Shown here: one piece after another, positions 25,538 to 35,040 of the stretch | Layout: the number at the start of each line of letters is the position of its first letter | How positions within the stretch are numbered: position 1 is the first letter of the stretch | DNA from: Clostridia bacterium | Lineage (GTDB): Bacteria > Bacillota > Clostridia > Christensenellales > Aristaeellaceae | Assembly: GCA_017524725.1 (NCBI GenBank) | Contig: JAFXUZ010000023.1 | Coordinates: forward strand, 49,872-113,871 | Length of the DNA stretch: 64,000 nt | Direction: 5' to 3' | Made by a program: the position numbers and the translations under genes | The notes under the pieces: model-generated | Databases searched by the model: none | Seen by the model: only the letters and a program-made list of their open reading frames with translations | Told to the model about the DNA's origin: nothing

Positions 25538-26926
25538 ATGTCTGAAAAGCTTACCATGGACAAATTGGTCGCACTTTGCAAGGTCCGCGGATTTATTTAC
25601 CCCGGCAGCGAGATTTACGGCGGTCTTGCCAACGCGTGGGACTATGGTCCCCTTGGCGTCGAATTCAAAAATAACGTCAAAAAGGCCTGGTGGAAGAAAT
25701 TCGTTCAGGAAAACAAGTTCAACGTCGGCCTGGACAGCGCGATCCTGATGAACCCGCAGGTGTGGGTCGCTTCCGGCCATGTTGGGACATTCAACGATCC
25801 CCTGATGGACTGCCGGGAATGTCACGCCCGCTTCCGCGCTGATAAACTGATCGAGGATTATGCCAAGGCTCACGGCGAAGAGATCCAGGCCGATGGCTGG
25901 ACAAATGAACAATATGAAAGCTTTATTGCCGGACACGACATCGTATGTCCCGAATGCGGCAAAAAGAATTTCACAGGCATTCGCAAGTTCAACCTGATGT
26001 TCAAAACGCATCAGGGCGTTACCGAAGATTCTTCCAGCGAGATCTATCTGCGTCCGGAAACGGCCCAGGGCATCTTTGTCAATTTCAAAAACATCGTCCG
26101 GACAACCCGTAAAAAGCTTCCCATGGGCGTCTGCCAGATCGGAAAATCTTTCCGTAACGAAATCACACCCGGTAACTTTATTTTCCGTATCCGCGAATTT
26201 GAACAGATGGAAATGGAATTTTTCTGCAAGCCCGGCGAGGATCTGCAATGGTTTGATTACTGGCGTTCCTTCTGCAGGGACTGGCTGCTTTCCCTCGGTA
26301 TCAAGGAAGAAAACCTCCGCCTGCGGGATCACAGCAAGGAAGAATTGTCCTTCTATTCCAAGGCTACGACGGACTTTGAATTCCTTTTCCCCTTCGGATG
26401 GGGCGAATTGTGGGGTATTGCAGACCGCACCGATTACGACCTGAGCAGGCATCAGGAAGTATCCGGAGAAAATATGGACTATATGGACCCCATGACCAAC
26501 GAGAAATTCATTCCTTATGTTGTAGAGCCCTCTCTGGGCGCGGATCGCATGGCGCTTGCTTTCCTCTGCAACGCTTATGAAGAAGAGCAGCTGGAAAACG
26601 ATACCCGCGTTGTCCTGCACCTTCATCCCGCCCTTGCGCCTTATAAAGCTGCCGTACTTCCGCTGCAGAAAAACAAGCTGGGAGCCCTTGCCGGCAAGGT
26701 CTATGAAGAACTGAGCAGGTACTTCAACGTCGATTACGATGAAACCGGATCCATCGGAAAGCGTTACCGCCGTCAGGACGAGATCGGTACACCGGTATGC
26801 ATTACGGTGGACTTTGATACTGAGAATGACGGCACGGTAACCGTTCGCGACCGTGATACCATGACCCAGGAGAGGATCCGGATCGAAGATCTCCGCAGCT
26901 ATCTCGAAAAGAAAATGGAGTTCTGA
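25538..26926 (+). CDS. glyQS: Glycyl-tRNA synthetase, dimeric class II type
   Basis: 462 residues from the ATG at 25538; AGGGAGGA 7 bases upstream rules out the ATG at 25517. It charges tRNA-Gly. Markers are [26 protein letters not shown] at the N-terminus, a zinc-knuckle-like CRECHARF / CPECGKKNF pair, motif 2 ([24 protein letters not shown]), motif 3 ([14 protein letters not shown]), and a C-terminal anticodon-binding domain ending in the [10 protein letters not shown] block. It is the single-chain form, as in Bacteroidetes and some Clostridia, rather than the GlyQ/GlyS tetramer. Confidence 0.96.
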   Translation: MSEKLTMDKLVALCKVRGFIYPGSEIYGGLANAWDYGPLGVEFKNNVKKAWWKKFVQENKFNVGLDSAILMNPQVWVASGHVGTFNDPLMDCRECHARFRADKLIEDYAKAHGEEIQADGWTNEQYESFIAGHDIVCPECGKKNFTGIRKFNLMFKTHQGVTEDSSSEIYLRPETAQGIFVNFKNIVRTTRKKLPMGVCQIGKSFRNEITPGNFIFRIREFEQMEMEFFCKPGEDLQWFDYWRSFCRDWLLSLGIKEENLRLRDHSKEELSFYSKATTDFEFLFPFGWGELWGIADRTDYDLSRHQEVSGENMDYMDPMTNEKFIPYVVEPSLGADRMALAFLCNAYEEEQLENDTRVVLHLHPALAPYKAAVLPLQKNKLGALAGKVYEELSRYFNVDYDETGSIGKRYRRQDEIGTPVCITVDFDTENDGTVTVRDRDTMTQERIRIEDLRSYLEKKMEF

Positions 26927-26961
26927 CATACGATCAAGTCCGCTCCGTTTGAACAACGGCC

Positions 26962-27013
26962 AAACAGCGCAGACGTTCCTCTCCGGGACGCCTGCGCTGT
27001 TTATCGTATTTTC
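26962..27013. terminator. Terminator between glyQS and tlyA
   Basis: AAACAGCGCAG (26962-26972) pairs with CTGCGCTGTTT (26992-27002) between convergent genes. ATCGTATTTTC follows. Confidence 0.75.
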
Positions 27014-27056
27014 TTCTCTTTGGGAAATATATATCACCGCCGGGGTATAAAAACCT

Positions 27057-27854
27057 TCAGCGGCTTTTTTCATGGGCTTCGCTGACGACGACACGTATAT
27101 CTTCGTCTGTTGGTCCGTCGGCCGGTCCCGGCTGGATATCCGCCAGAAATTCAATGTTTCCCTTTGGACCGCGGATCGGGGAATAGGTAAACGCATCCAC
27201 ATGGCATGAAAGCGGCGGACAAAAATCGCGGATCTCCTTCAGGACGCGCCGGTGTGTATCCGGGTCCCTTACGACGCCGTTTTTACCTACAGCACTTTTT
27301 CCGGCTTCAAACTGCGGCTTGACAAGCGTAATGATCCTTCCCTTGCTTCCCGTCAGAAGAAGAAGGGTGGGAATGATCAGCCGGGCAGAAATAAACGATA
27401 CATCCATGACCGCACCGTCGGGAACCACAGCGAATTGTTCCGGTTTTAAAAGGCGCGCATTGGTGCGCTCCATCAGCGTGACTCTGGGGTCGTTCCTCAG
27501 TTTCCAGTCAAATTGTCCGTAACCCACGTCAACGGCATAAACATGAGCCGCGCCATGGCGAAGAAGAACGTCCGTAAACCCGCCGGAAGCCGCCCCGATA
27601 TCCAACAGCACCTTACCGGACGCATCCGGATGAAAGACTTCAAAAGCACGCTCCAGTTTATAGGCACCGCGGGATACATAAGCGTTTTCATTTCCCCTGA
27701 CCTGCACTGCGCAGTCTTCCTCCACGGTTTCGGAAGCCTTGTCCACCCTTCTCTCACCGATGAATACCCTGCCCTCCATGATCAGTGCCTGTGCCTTTTC
27801 CCGGCTCGATGCCAATCCGACACGAAAAAGATATACGTCGATCCTCTCTTTCAT
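27057..27854 (-). CDS. tlyA: TlyA-family rRNA 2'-O-methyltransferase
   Basis: 265 residues. An S4 RNA-binding domain (about 3-60, RIDVYLFRVGLASSREKAQ) is followed by an FtsJ-like methyltransferase (about 62-245). The SAM motif is LLDIGAASGGFTDVLL, with later DVSFISARLI, TLVKPQFE and GNIEFLA. Homologues methylate 16S and 23S rRNA; the old name hemolysin A is misleading. The start is 1 base after the dxs stop, indicating translational coupling, a common Firmicutes order. Confidence 0.95.
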   Translation of the reverse strand: MKERIDVYLFRVGLASSREKAQALIMEGRVFIGERRVDKASETVEEDCAVQVRGNENAYVSRGAYKLERAFEVFHPDASGKVLLDIGAASGGFTDVLLRHGAAHVYAVDVGYGQFDWKLRNDPRVTLMERTNARLLKPEQFAVVPDGAVMDVSFISARLIIPTLLLLTGSKGRIITLVKPQFEAGKSAVGKNGVVRDPDTHRRVLKEIRDFCPPLSCHVDAFTYSPIRGPKGNIEFLADIQPGPADGPTDEDIRVVVSEAHEKSR

Positions 27855-27855
27855 T

Positions 27856-29709
27856 TCAAATCATCCTCCGGATCTGGTCAACGACGGATCCCGGGTCCAG
27901 TCCGTTGCGCCTGAGGCAGGTTTCCCTGGATCCATGGGGCAGGTAAGCGTCCGAAAGCGCAAATACATTCCGGGGAAGTGCCAGCCCACGGTCCAGGCAA
28001 TGCGCCGTCACCGTACTTCCAAAGCCGCCGGTCCGTTCGTTTTCTTCCATTGTAAACAGCGGGATCTTCTTTGACGACAGCTCTGCCAGAAAGCTTTCGT
28101 CCAGCGGCCAGACAGACGACGCGTTCATGACCTGCGTATGTATCCCCTCTTTTTCCAGGAGATCGGCCGCAAAAAGCGCGTGATTGACCATACTCCCGAC
28201 TGCGGCGATACAGACGTCTCCGCCTTCCTTCAGCTTTTCCCATTTTCCCGGGACAAATGAGGGCAACGTATATGCCGCTTTCCCTTCCGGCATCGACTTT
28301 CCATAGCGGATTGCAGCAGGTTTATCCTGAGACAAGCTCCAAACGATCATCTGACTGAGTTCCTTCGCGCATCTGGGGCAGAAGATCTGCATACCGGGGA
28401 TGGATCTTAAAAAGCTCAGTCCGTATATCCCATGATGGCTGGCGCCGTCACCCGAAACAAGCCCCGCATGGTCCAGCAGGAAGATGACCGGAAGGTTCTG
28501 AAAACAGACATCCTCCAGGATCTGGTCGTAAGAGCGCTGAATAAAGGTGTCATAGATCGCTACAAAAGGCCTAAGGCCTCCTCGCGCCATACCAGCCGCC
28601 ATTGTTACGGCATGCTCCTCCGCGATGCCTGCATCAAACAGCCGATCGGGATAAGCCTCTGCAAAGGGAGTCATCCCGGTACCGAAAGTCATTGCCGCAG
28701 TAACCGCCACGATCCTGTCATCGGTTTTGCACAGGTCTTTCAGGAGCAGCGCGGCGGCTTTTCCCATGGTCAACCCATCTTCATCGCGCGGTTTTCCGCT
28801 GTCGATGTCAAATGGGCCGATCCCGTGAAACAGTTCGGGATATGCTTCAGCCGGAGGGTATCCGCGACCCTTTTTTGTCATCACATGGATCAGGACCGGT
28901 TCATCGAAATCAGAGATCTTGCGAAATAAATCGGAAAGGTATTTAATATTGTGACCGTCCACCGGACCGAGATAGCGGATCCCGAGGGAAGAGAAAAACC
29001 TGTCGTTGACAAAAATATTCCTGATATGGTCCTTCATCCGCTGGAAAATGCCGTGCAGTTTTTTACCCGCAACAGGCACCTTCAGGAGTGCTCTTGAAAA
29101 CGAATGCTTGAGCCGCTGCCATCCTTTGCTGATCCGCATATAGGTCAGATAATCTGAAAGGGCTCCGACATTCCCGGATATAGACATGCCATTGTCATTC
29201 AGGATAATGATCATCCGTCCGACGCTCCTGCCCATGTCGTTCAGGGCCTCGTAGCACATCCCGCCGGTCATGGCGCCGTCCCCCACTACAGCGATCACGT
29301 GTTCTTTGCCGCCCCGGATATTCCTTGCGCGGCAAAGTCCCAGCGCCAAAGAAATGGCTGACGAGGAATGCCCGGTATTGAAAAGATCGTAAGCACTCTC
29401 GTCCTGCCTCGGAAAGCCGCTGATGCCGCCTTCCTTTCTGATGGTATCAAACATCTCCCTTCGTCCGGTGATCAGTTTGTGGGTATAGCACTGGTGACCG
29501 ACGTCGAATATTAATTTGTCTTTCTTAAAATCGAAAATGTGATATAATGCAAGAGTCAGTTCAACAACGCCAAGGTTGGACGACAGATGCCCGCCATTTA
29601 CGGAAACAGTCGAAACAATGGTACGGCGGATATCCTCCGCCAGTTCCTTCAGATCTGTGTCCGCAGCTTTCCGGATATCTTCCGGCCCATGAACATCACT
29701 CAGCTTCAT
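27856..29709 (-). CDS. dxs: 1-deoxy-D-xylulose-5-phosphate synthase
   Basis: 617 residues, normal length. It makes DXP from pyruvate and glyceraldehyde-3-phosphate with thiamine diphosphate, the first step of the MEP isoprenoid pathway. Markers are NGGHLSSNLG, the ThDP site VVGDGAMTGGMCYEALND, a transketolase pyrimidine domain with DAGIAEEHAVTMAAGMA, and a C-terminal transketolase domain. It is expressed from the region right of 29709 together with tlyA. Confidence 0.97.
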   Translation of the reverse strand: MKLSDVHGPEDIRKAADTDLKELAEDIRRTIVSTVSVNGGHLSSNLGVVELTLALYHIFDFKKDKLIFDVGHQCYTHKLITGRREMFDTIRKEGGISGFPRQDESAYDLFNTGHSSSAISLALGLCRARNIRGGKEHVIAVVGDGAMTGGMCYEALNDMGRSVGRMIIILNDNGMSISGNVGALSDYLTYMRISKGWQRLKHSFSRALLKVPVAGKKLHGIFQRMKDHIRNIFVNDRFFSSLGIRYLGPVDGHNIKYLSDLFRKISDFDEPVLIHVMTKKGRGYPPAEAYPELFHGIGPFDIDSGKPRDEDGLTMGKAAALLLKDLCKTDDRIVAVTAAMTFGTGMTPFAEAYPDRLFDAGIAEEHAVTMAAGMARGGLRPFVAIYDTFIQRSYDQILEDVCFQNLPVIFLLDHAGLVSGDGASHHGIYGLSFLRSIPGMQIFCPRCAKELSQMIVWSLSQDKPAAIRYGKSMPEGKAAYTLPSFVPGKWEKLKEGGDVCIAAVGSMVNHALFAADLLEKEGIHTQVMNASSVWPLDESFLAELSSKKIPLFTMEENERTGGFGSTVTAHCLDRGLALPRNVFALSDAYLPHGSRETCLRRNGLDPGSVVDQIRRMI

Positions 29710-29928
29710 GCCTTGTTTCCCCGTCCATACATTATTATTCAGAGTTCAAGTATAGCACAATCATGTGCCAATTGTAAATGTTCCTCCGCAGCGCAGGATT
29801 TGTAAAAGAAACTGCGAATACCAGTATCCGAACATTTTCCCATGGCGGAAGATCAAGTAAGAAAAAACTTCCCATGGATGTACAGCCGCAGAACGAACCG
29901 GGAGAGACCTTAGGAGGATTTGACCCAG

Positions 29929-31740
29929 ATGAAATGCCCCAATTGCGGAAGCTGGAACCGTGACACCCTTCCCCGCTGCTTTAAATGCGGGACTCCTCTG
30001 CCGCAGGATCCATATACCCTGCCCACAGAACAGCCCTCGGATCTGGATGAATATATTCACAGCAATAACAGTCCTAAGAATTATGTCCGCATAAACGATG
30101 AAGGACAGGAATCGGCCATGCGCGACGCAAAGGACGAACTGGCCCTGGAAATGCAAAACCTGAGCAAGCGCAAGGAGTCCGGTCGGGAAAAGCAGCGCTC
30201 CCTTCGCCAGTCCGGAGCTTCCAGGGGGTTTGCCCCGTCTGCCCGAAATATCGAGTTTGAAGATGGCCGGAAACCGGCCAGCCAGCGAGTGCCCCGTAAT
30301 TTCAGCTACACCGACGCGGACGTTGAGGGAGAACTTCGGCCAAATGCCCGCCGGGTCAAATCCTCCTTGAACGACGGACAGTATAATGACTATTACACCA
30401 TGGATGTGGCTCAGCCTCAGGTTTATTATAATAACATAGACAACCGGCATACTGACGGGATACCGAATGTACCCATTCGTCTGCCTCGCAGCGGGATGCG
30501 CAGGCGTATCGTGCGAACGTTCGTTATCCTGCTGCTTCTTGCAGCCGCCGGGCTTTCCAGCTATCACCTTGTTTATCTTCCGTATGCCAATTCCGCCAAA
30601 GAACTTCCTCTCTCGTCCCGTGTAATTCTTTCCCCCTCCATTCTCGGCGAAAGCGCCGCGCATACCATCAAGATCCCAGGCGAAGAAGGGGCTATCATCT
30701 ACATAAAGGAGCTTCATACTCCTTATACTGTGACGGGCGGATACGCGACCATCGAGGTGCCGGATTCCTTCTGGTACGAAAACGAAAACGTGGTCGTCGA
30801 TGAAGAAGTTACCGCAACGATAACGCCCTTTTTAAAGACCAGCTCGGGCGAACAGGTCCCTCTTGAGGCCTATACCTATCAGGTTCCGGTCCCGGCTTCT
30901 CCTTTGATCCTGGTAGCGCCGGATACAGGCTATGCGGAGGTTTCCACAAAAACATACCGTATCCAGTTCCGTGTAGAAAAAAACTCAACTGTCACCATCA
31001 ACGGCGAAGACCTCAGTTCCCTTGTCAGCACCCAGGACGGCCTGATCTCTTACAACGCGATCATCTCCCCGACCGGAAATAACTATTTTGAGATCAGGAC
31101 CCACTGCCAGCATTACCGCGAAAGCACGACCACGGTGGTTATTTACCGTGCAGTCCAGGATATCCCCCTTGACCTTTCCGAAACGCTGGACAACCGTTCC
31201 ACCAACGAAAACGCAACCATGACCATATCGGCCACCACACTTCCCGGAGCCACGATTACAGTAATGACCCCGCATGAAAACCTTGACACTTCCAAGCTCA
31301 ATTCCACGGGTGAATTCTCCTTTGACGCCAAGTTCAGCGTCATTGGGACCAATACCATCACGATCGTAGCTTCATACCCGGGAAAACAGTCGTCAGAGGT
31401 CAATTATGACGTGTATTATGTCCCGCCTGCGAAGGACTACACCCGTAAAGCCTGGGGACTTGACGCATGGAACTATTCCGAACTGCTTTCAAGCATTTCC
31501 ACACGTGTCGCCTCGTCACAGATCTACGTTTGCAAAGGAAAGATCATCAGCATCATTTCTTCTTCTCCTCAGCTTGCGATCATGGAGACCGGGGACGGAT
31601 CTTCATCACGGCAGGTATTGTTGGAAAACCGTTCCACCGATACCTGGTCCGTCGGAGAAAGCTACCGTGTATACGCGGACGTTTACGGCCTTTATAACGG
31701 CATCCCAAGGCTGGTCGGACGGTACACCTACGACCCGTAA
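29929..31740 (+). CDS. Zinc-ribbon single-pass membrane protein with Ig-like exterior
   Basis: 603 residues from the ATG at 29929. AGGAGG at 29912-29917 is too close to the in-frame TTG at 29920. A zinc ribbon (Cys3, Cys6, Cys17, Cys20) opens a cytoplasmic, low-complexity, charged part up to residue 190. One transmembrane helix follows (about 194-214), then about 390 extracellular residues rich in beta strands, resembling two or three Ig-like domains (for example YAEVSTKTYRIQFRVEKNSTVTI and MTISATTLPGATITV). I do not know the family. The layout parallels the propeller protein at 945-3503: cytoplasmic tail, one helix, Ig-like exterior. Confidence 0.75.
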   Translation: MKCPNCGSWNRDTLPRCFKCGTPLPQDPYTLPTEQPSDLDEYIHSNNSPKNYVRINDEGQESAMRDAKDELALEMQNLSKRKESGREKQRSLRQSGASRGFAPSARNIEFEDGRKPASQRVPRNFSYTDADVEGELRPNARRVKSSLNDGQYNDYYTMDVAQPQVYYNNIDNRHTDGIPNVPIRLPRSGMRRRIVRTFVILLLLAAAGLSSYHLVYLPYANSAKELPLSSRVILSPSILGESAAHTIKIPGEEGAIIYIKELHTPYTVTGGYATIEVPDSFWYENENVVVDEEVTATITPFLKTSSGEQVPLEAYTYQVPVPASPLILVAPDTGYAEVSTKTYRIQFRVEKNSTVTINGEDLSSLVSTQDGLISYNAIISPTGNNYFEIRTHCQHYRESTTTVVIYRAVQDIPLDLSETLDNRSTNENATMTISATTLPGATITVMTPHENLDTSKLNSTGEFSFDAKFSVIGTNTITIVASYPGKQSSEVNYDVYYVPPAKDYTRKAWGLDAWNYSELLSSISTRVASSQIYVCKGKIISIISSSPQLAIMETGDGSSSRQVLLENRSTDTWSVGESYRVYADVYGLYNGIPRLVGRYTYDP

Positions 31741-31791
31741 ATCTTTTGATATATTCCCTGTACACCGGGAAAACCCCGACATATTCTAAAG

Positions 31792-31828
31792 GAGGACGGA
31801 GCGCCTGCAGCACCCCGTCCTCTTTTTT
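31792..31828 (+). terminator. Terminator of the zinc-ribbon membrane protein gene
   Basis: GAGGACGG (31792-31799) pairs with CCGTCCTC (31815-31822), followed by T6. Confidence 0.85.
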
Positions 31829-31841
31829 CTGTTTTGCTTTC

Positions 31842-33386
31842 TTACTTCACCGATTCCGGGTCAGCCACTGCCCAGAAAGCCGGCTTCGGGTTGCCCTGGC
31901 TGTCGAACAGAAGGGGAAATTCTTTTCTCCGCCAGCTCATGCTGTCGGTAAGCCCCCAAACCTGGACCGCTTCCACCTGTTCGCTGTAGATATTCAGGAT
32001 CTTCATTAGGGAAGCGTAAAACTTCGCCTGGTTTTTGAAAGACGTTTCGTTGTTATTGCTCACGCCGACGTCCAGCTCGCTGACCCTCAGGCGAAGGCCA
32101 AGGGCAGCGATGGTATCCACGCTGGTGCGGATTTGCTGAAGCGTCGGAGAGCCGACCTTATGATGCATCTGAAAACCGTAACCGTCAATATTGCCGTCAG
32201 GGATCAGGGTATTCAGAAGCCTGACGATGCCCTTAAGTTTGCCCGCCATGGCAGTATTATAATCATTGTAATACAAAAGCGTCCCTTCAGGCGCATACCT
32301 GCGCGCATATTCAAAAGCCCGGTTCGGAAAGTCGTCGCCAATGACCTTGCGCCAGTTGCTGTTCCTGAGCCAGGCGGTCCCGTCGTCGATGGCCTCGTTG
32401 AGTACATCCCAGGAGACAACGACACCCGGATAATTCTCTTCCAGATACGTCATGACGCCCTTCACATAGTTTTCCATCCGTCCCAGCATGACTTCCCTGG
32501 TGACATAGGGCTTTTTGCTGTCATAGCTTTCATGGAAAAAGGCTTCCGGCGTCTGCGAATGCCAAAAAAGCACATGGCCGTGTACTTTGATGCCATTCTG
32601 CTGCGCAAATCTTAAAAGGTTTTTCGCCGCGTCAAAATGGACCGCGACCGCTGTTTCATCCCCCGTTTCTTTCATCAGGCGAATACTTGCAGCAATATCA
32701 AGGACAGAATCCGGTTTCATCTCGTTCTCAGCGGTCAGGATGCTGAACTGGTCCCTGGCAAGCTTCATCCATTTGGGATTTGTGAAAATCGATTGCGGGA
32801 CCGCAGAGCCGAAATCGAATCTGCCTGCGTAGATCTCCTTCAGACTCGGCATATTGTCGACGGCTTCGATCACCATCGGTGGTTCGGTGGATTTGGATTC
32901 AGGCAATCCCTCAGGCGCGGTCAGTGTAAAATTACGGATCTCAAAATCAAGCGTTGGCGAGCCGTTGGTTTCTACATAGAGAACATACCGGTCAAAATCA
33001 CCGGCAATATAAGACCCGGTAAGGGCCGTCCATTCCCCTTTTGCCGCTTTGCCAAACGCCAGGTTCTCATAGCTTTCCAAGCCGTTCTTCGTATGGGCGA
33101 CGGAAATCATGAAATCCGCGCTGTCCGCGCCGTCCTGCATCACCTCAACACTGAGCTCGTATTTGCAATCCGCGATCAGTTCGAAATCTCTTCCCGGAGA
33201 ATTCCAGGAGCTTTGGCGGGCGATAGTTTTCAGAGTATCGTCCTCCGTCCTGAAGGACTGTGCGCCACGCCCGTACCAGCCATCCTCTCCCTTGGTGAAA
33301 TCAGAGGCGTACACCGTAACCTCTTCCGCGGAAACGGCGGTGGCAATCAGTATCGCACAGAGCAGAACCGACAGTATCCTGTTCAT
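31842..33386 (-). CDS. Secreted endo-1,4-beta-xylanase (GH10) with CBM22-like domain
   Basis: 514 residues. A signal peptide (1-20, VSA-EE) is followed by a carbohydrate-binding, CBM22/CBM4_9-like beta-sandwich (about 22-155) and a GH10 barrel (about 180-508). The acid/base is Glu331 in WDVLNEA and the nucleophile is Glu437 in SELDVG; KVHGHVLFWHSQTP (268-281) is the conserved strand. It should cut xylan outside the cell. It is downstream of the sugar-binding protein at 33520, but a strong terminator separates them, so it is probably expressed on its own. Its product would suit the neighbouring importers. Confidence 0.96.
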   Translation of the reverse strand: MNRILSVLLCAILIATAVSAEEVTVYASDFTKGEDGWYGRGAQSFRTEDDTLKTIARQSSWNSPGRDFELIADCKYELSVEVMQDGADSADFMISVAHTKNGLESYENLAFGKAAKGEWTALTGSYIAGDFDRYVLYVETNGSPTLDFEIRNFTLTAPEGLPESKSTEPPMVIEAVDNMPSLKEIYAGRFDFGSAVPQSIFTNPKWMKLARDQFSILTAENEMKPDSVLDIAASIRLMKETGDETAVAVHFDAAKNLLRFAQQNGIKVHGHVLFWHSQTPEAFFHESYDSKKPYVTREVMLGRMENYVKGVMTYLEENYPGVVVSWDVLNEAIDDGTAWLRNSNWRKVIGDDFPNRAFEYARRYAPEGTLLYYNDYNTAMAGKLKGIVRLLNTLIPDGNIDGYGFQMHHKVGSPTLQQIRTSVDTIAALGLRLRVSELDVGVSNNNETSFKNQAKFYASLMKILNIYSEQVEAVQVWGLTDSMSWRRKEFPLLFDSQGNPKPAFWAVADPESVK

Positions 33387-33473
33387 AACGGATCCATCCT
33401 TTCACCGGGTCCGCGCTCAAGATAAACGTAGATCCGGTATGTTGGCTAAATACAACAGCATAAGATCTCTATA

Positions 33474-33505
33474 AAACAGGGCCGCTCTCGCGAGCGGCCC
33501 TGTTT
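33474..33505. terminator. Terminator between solute-binding protein and xylanase genes
   Basis: A perfect 14-bp stem (AAACAGGGCCGCTC and its complement) with a TCGC loop. On the minus strand it ends in a short T-run after the stem. Confidence 0.85.
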
Positions 33506-33519
33506 GCGAGTAAGTTTAA

Positions 33520-34866
33520 TCAGTTGCCGTTGAAGGTGTCGCACAGCGCCTGCCAGGCGGGCATACCGGCTTCAATCAGCTCGGCGGGAGTGCTGCCGCC
33601 TAAGGCCCACAGCAGACTGCTGCCCAGCACGTCGTTCTGGGTGCCCAGATAGGTCACGTTGTTGATGCGGCAGTGTTCGGGCTGACGCAGCATGGCGTAG
33701 GTCTCGTCCACAGCACGTTCATCAGTGTAATTGTACTTGTTGCCGATCCAGTTGTCTTCATCGTCATAGCCGGGGGTCGGATTGGACCACAGGTCATACA
33801 GGAAGACCAGCTTAGCAACGGTCTCTGCGTCATAAACAGCGGGAATCATGGTGATGTTGTCGGAAACGACGGTGATGTAGGTGTCGCCCTCGTTCGGGAC
33901 GGGGAACGCGACGCAGCCCCACTCATCGGCCATGTCAGCCATTTCGGAGTTGTCGTTGAATCCGCCATAAGTCTGGTACATATAGAATCCGCAGTAGCCC
34001 TGCTTCCAGGCATCCTTATACCAATCCCAGTTGGCGCCTTCCGGAGTGGGCGCCCAGTAGTTAGCCTGAATCTCCTTGCCCCATGCAAGCGCGGTCTTGG
34101 TGGCATCGGAATCCATCGCGGGATAGATCTTTCCGTTCTCGTCAAAGTCGAAGAAGCAGCCACCGTTGGAGAAGGTGGCGCAGACATACATGTCATCACC
34201 GGAGCCCAGGATGCCGTAGATGTCATTCACGCCGTCATTGTCGGTGTCGCGGGTGATGGTCTTGAGCATGTCTTCGAAAGCGGCCCAAGTCCATTTTCCT
34301 TCAGCCTGCAGGTCATAAATGGTGTTGTAGTCAATGCCGGCTTCTTCCAGCACGCGCTTGTTGAAGTACAGGCAGCCGCGGGGTTCGGAATTGCCCTTAT
34401 ACAGACCATACAGCTGACCGCCGACAGTCATGAAGCCGATCTCGGCCGCATTCCATGCGTCGGAATTGATATCGATCAGGGAAGTGTCGATAGGAGCCGC
34501 GTAGCCATGAGCAACCAGATTGCCGACCTTGCCGGGCTCGATGATGTACAACCTGTAGCTGCCGTCAAAGGCGCCGTAGAAGTCCATCATTTCCTGCGCG
34601 CAGGTGCCCCAGTCGCCGCCCTGCATCTGGTGAAGGTTCACATTGTAGGTCTCGTTGATCCAGTCACGATACGCATACTGAGCAGCCTGCTCTTCGGTGG
34701 GGTCAGCAGTACGGGCACCGTCGCCAGACCAGTAGTCCAGGATAACAACTTCCGCGCCGCCGAAGTCAATGCCTTCGACCACTTCAGGGTAGCCTTCCTC
34801 AGCCAGCGCGCTGCAGCAGACCAGCAGCATCATCGCGGCAAGGATCATCGCAAGTGTTTTCTTCAT
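33520..34866 (-). CDS. Sugar ABC transporter solute-binding protein
   Basis: 448 residues. The signal peptide (1-22, ALA-EE) is followed by a family 1 extracellular solute-binding fold, with GGQLYGLYKGNSEPRGCLYFNKRVLEEAG as the typical segment. A calcium-loop-like DTDNDGVNDIYG sits near residue 210. AAAGGAGG stands 8 bases before the ATG. It follows the permease pair 35041-37112 in the same direction but has its own promoter (34964-34992), which fits the higher dose needed for a binding protein. The ligand is unknown; xylo-oligosaccharides are a guess from the adjacent xylanase. Confidence 0.9.
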   Translation of the reverse strand: MKKTLAMILAAMMLLVCCSALAEEGYPEVVEGIDFGGAEVVILDYWSGDGARTADPTEEQAAQYAYRDWINETYNVNLHQMQGGDWGTCAQEMMDFYGAFDGSYRLYIIEPGKVGNLVAHGYAAPIDTSLIDINSDAWNAAEIGFMTVGGQLYGLYKGNSEPRGCLYFNKRVLEEAGIDYNTIYDLQAEGKWTWAAFEDMLKTITRDTDNDGVNDIYGILGSGDDMYVCATFSNGGCFFDFDENGKIYPAMDSDATKTALAWGKEIQANYWAPTPEGANWDWYKDAWKQGYCGFYMYQTYGGFNDNSEMADMADEWGCVAFPVPNEGDTYITVVSDNITMIPAVYDAETVAKLVFLYDLWSNPTPGYDDEDNWIGNKYNYTDERAVDETYAMLRQPEHCRINNVTYLGTQNDVLGSSLLWALGGSTPAELIEAGMPAWQALCDTFNGN

Positions 34867-34963
34867 CTGAGAAAACCTCCTTTTTTATTCCTTACAGGCT
34901 CCTATCAGGATCCCGTACGGTACGGATGGATATGAATGCACTCCTGCATTTCTTCACAGACAG

Positions 34964-34992
34964 ATTATAAGACAATCACGAGGAATATTCAA
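34964..34992 (-). promoter_or_regulatory. Promoter of the 33520-34866 solute-binding protein
   Basis: TTGAAT, 17 bases and a perfect TATAAT on the minus strand in the 174-base gap after the permease genes. Confidence 0.7.
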
Positions 34993-35040
34993 GTGGATAA
35001 TCTTTTTATTTTTCGTTAAACATTTTCTGCCATTCGGCAT

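Noticed and set aside
25448..27202. 584-codon minus-strand frame across glyQS
   Set aside because: Antisense to a complete synthetase with its own promoter and terminator.
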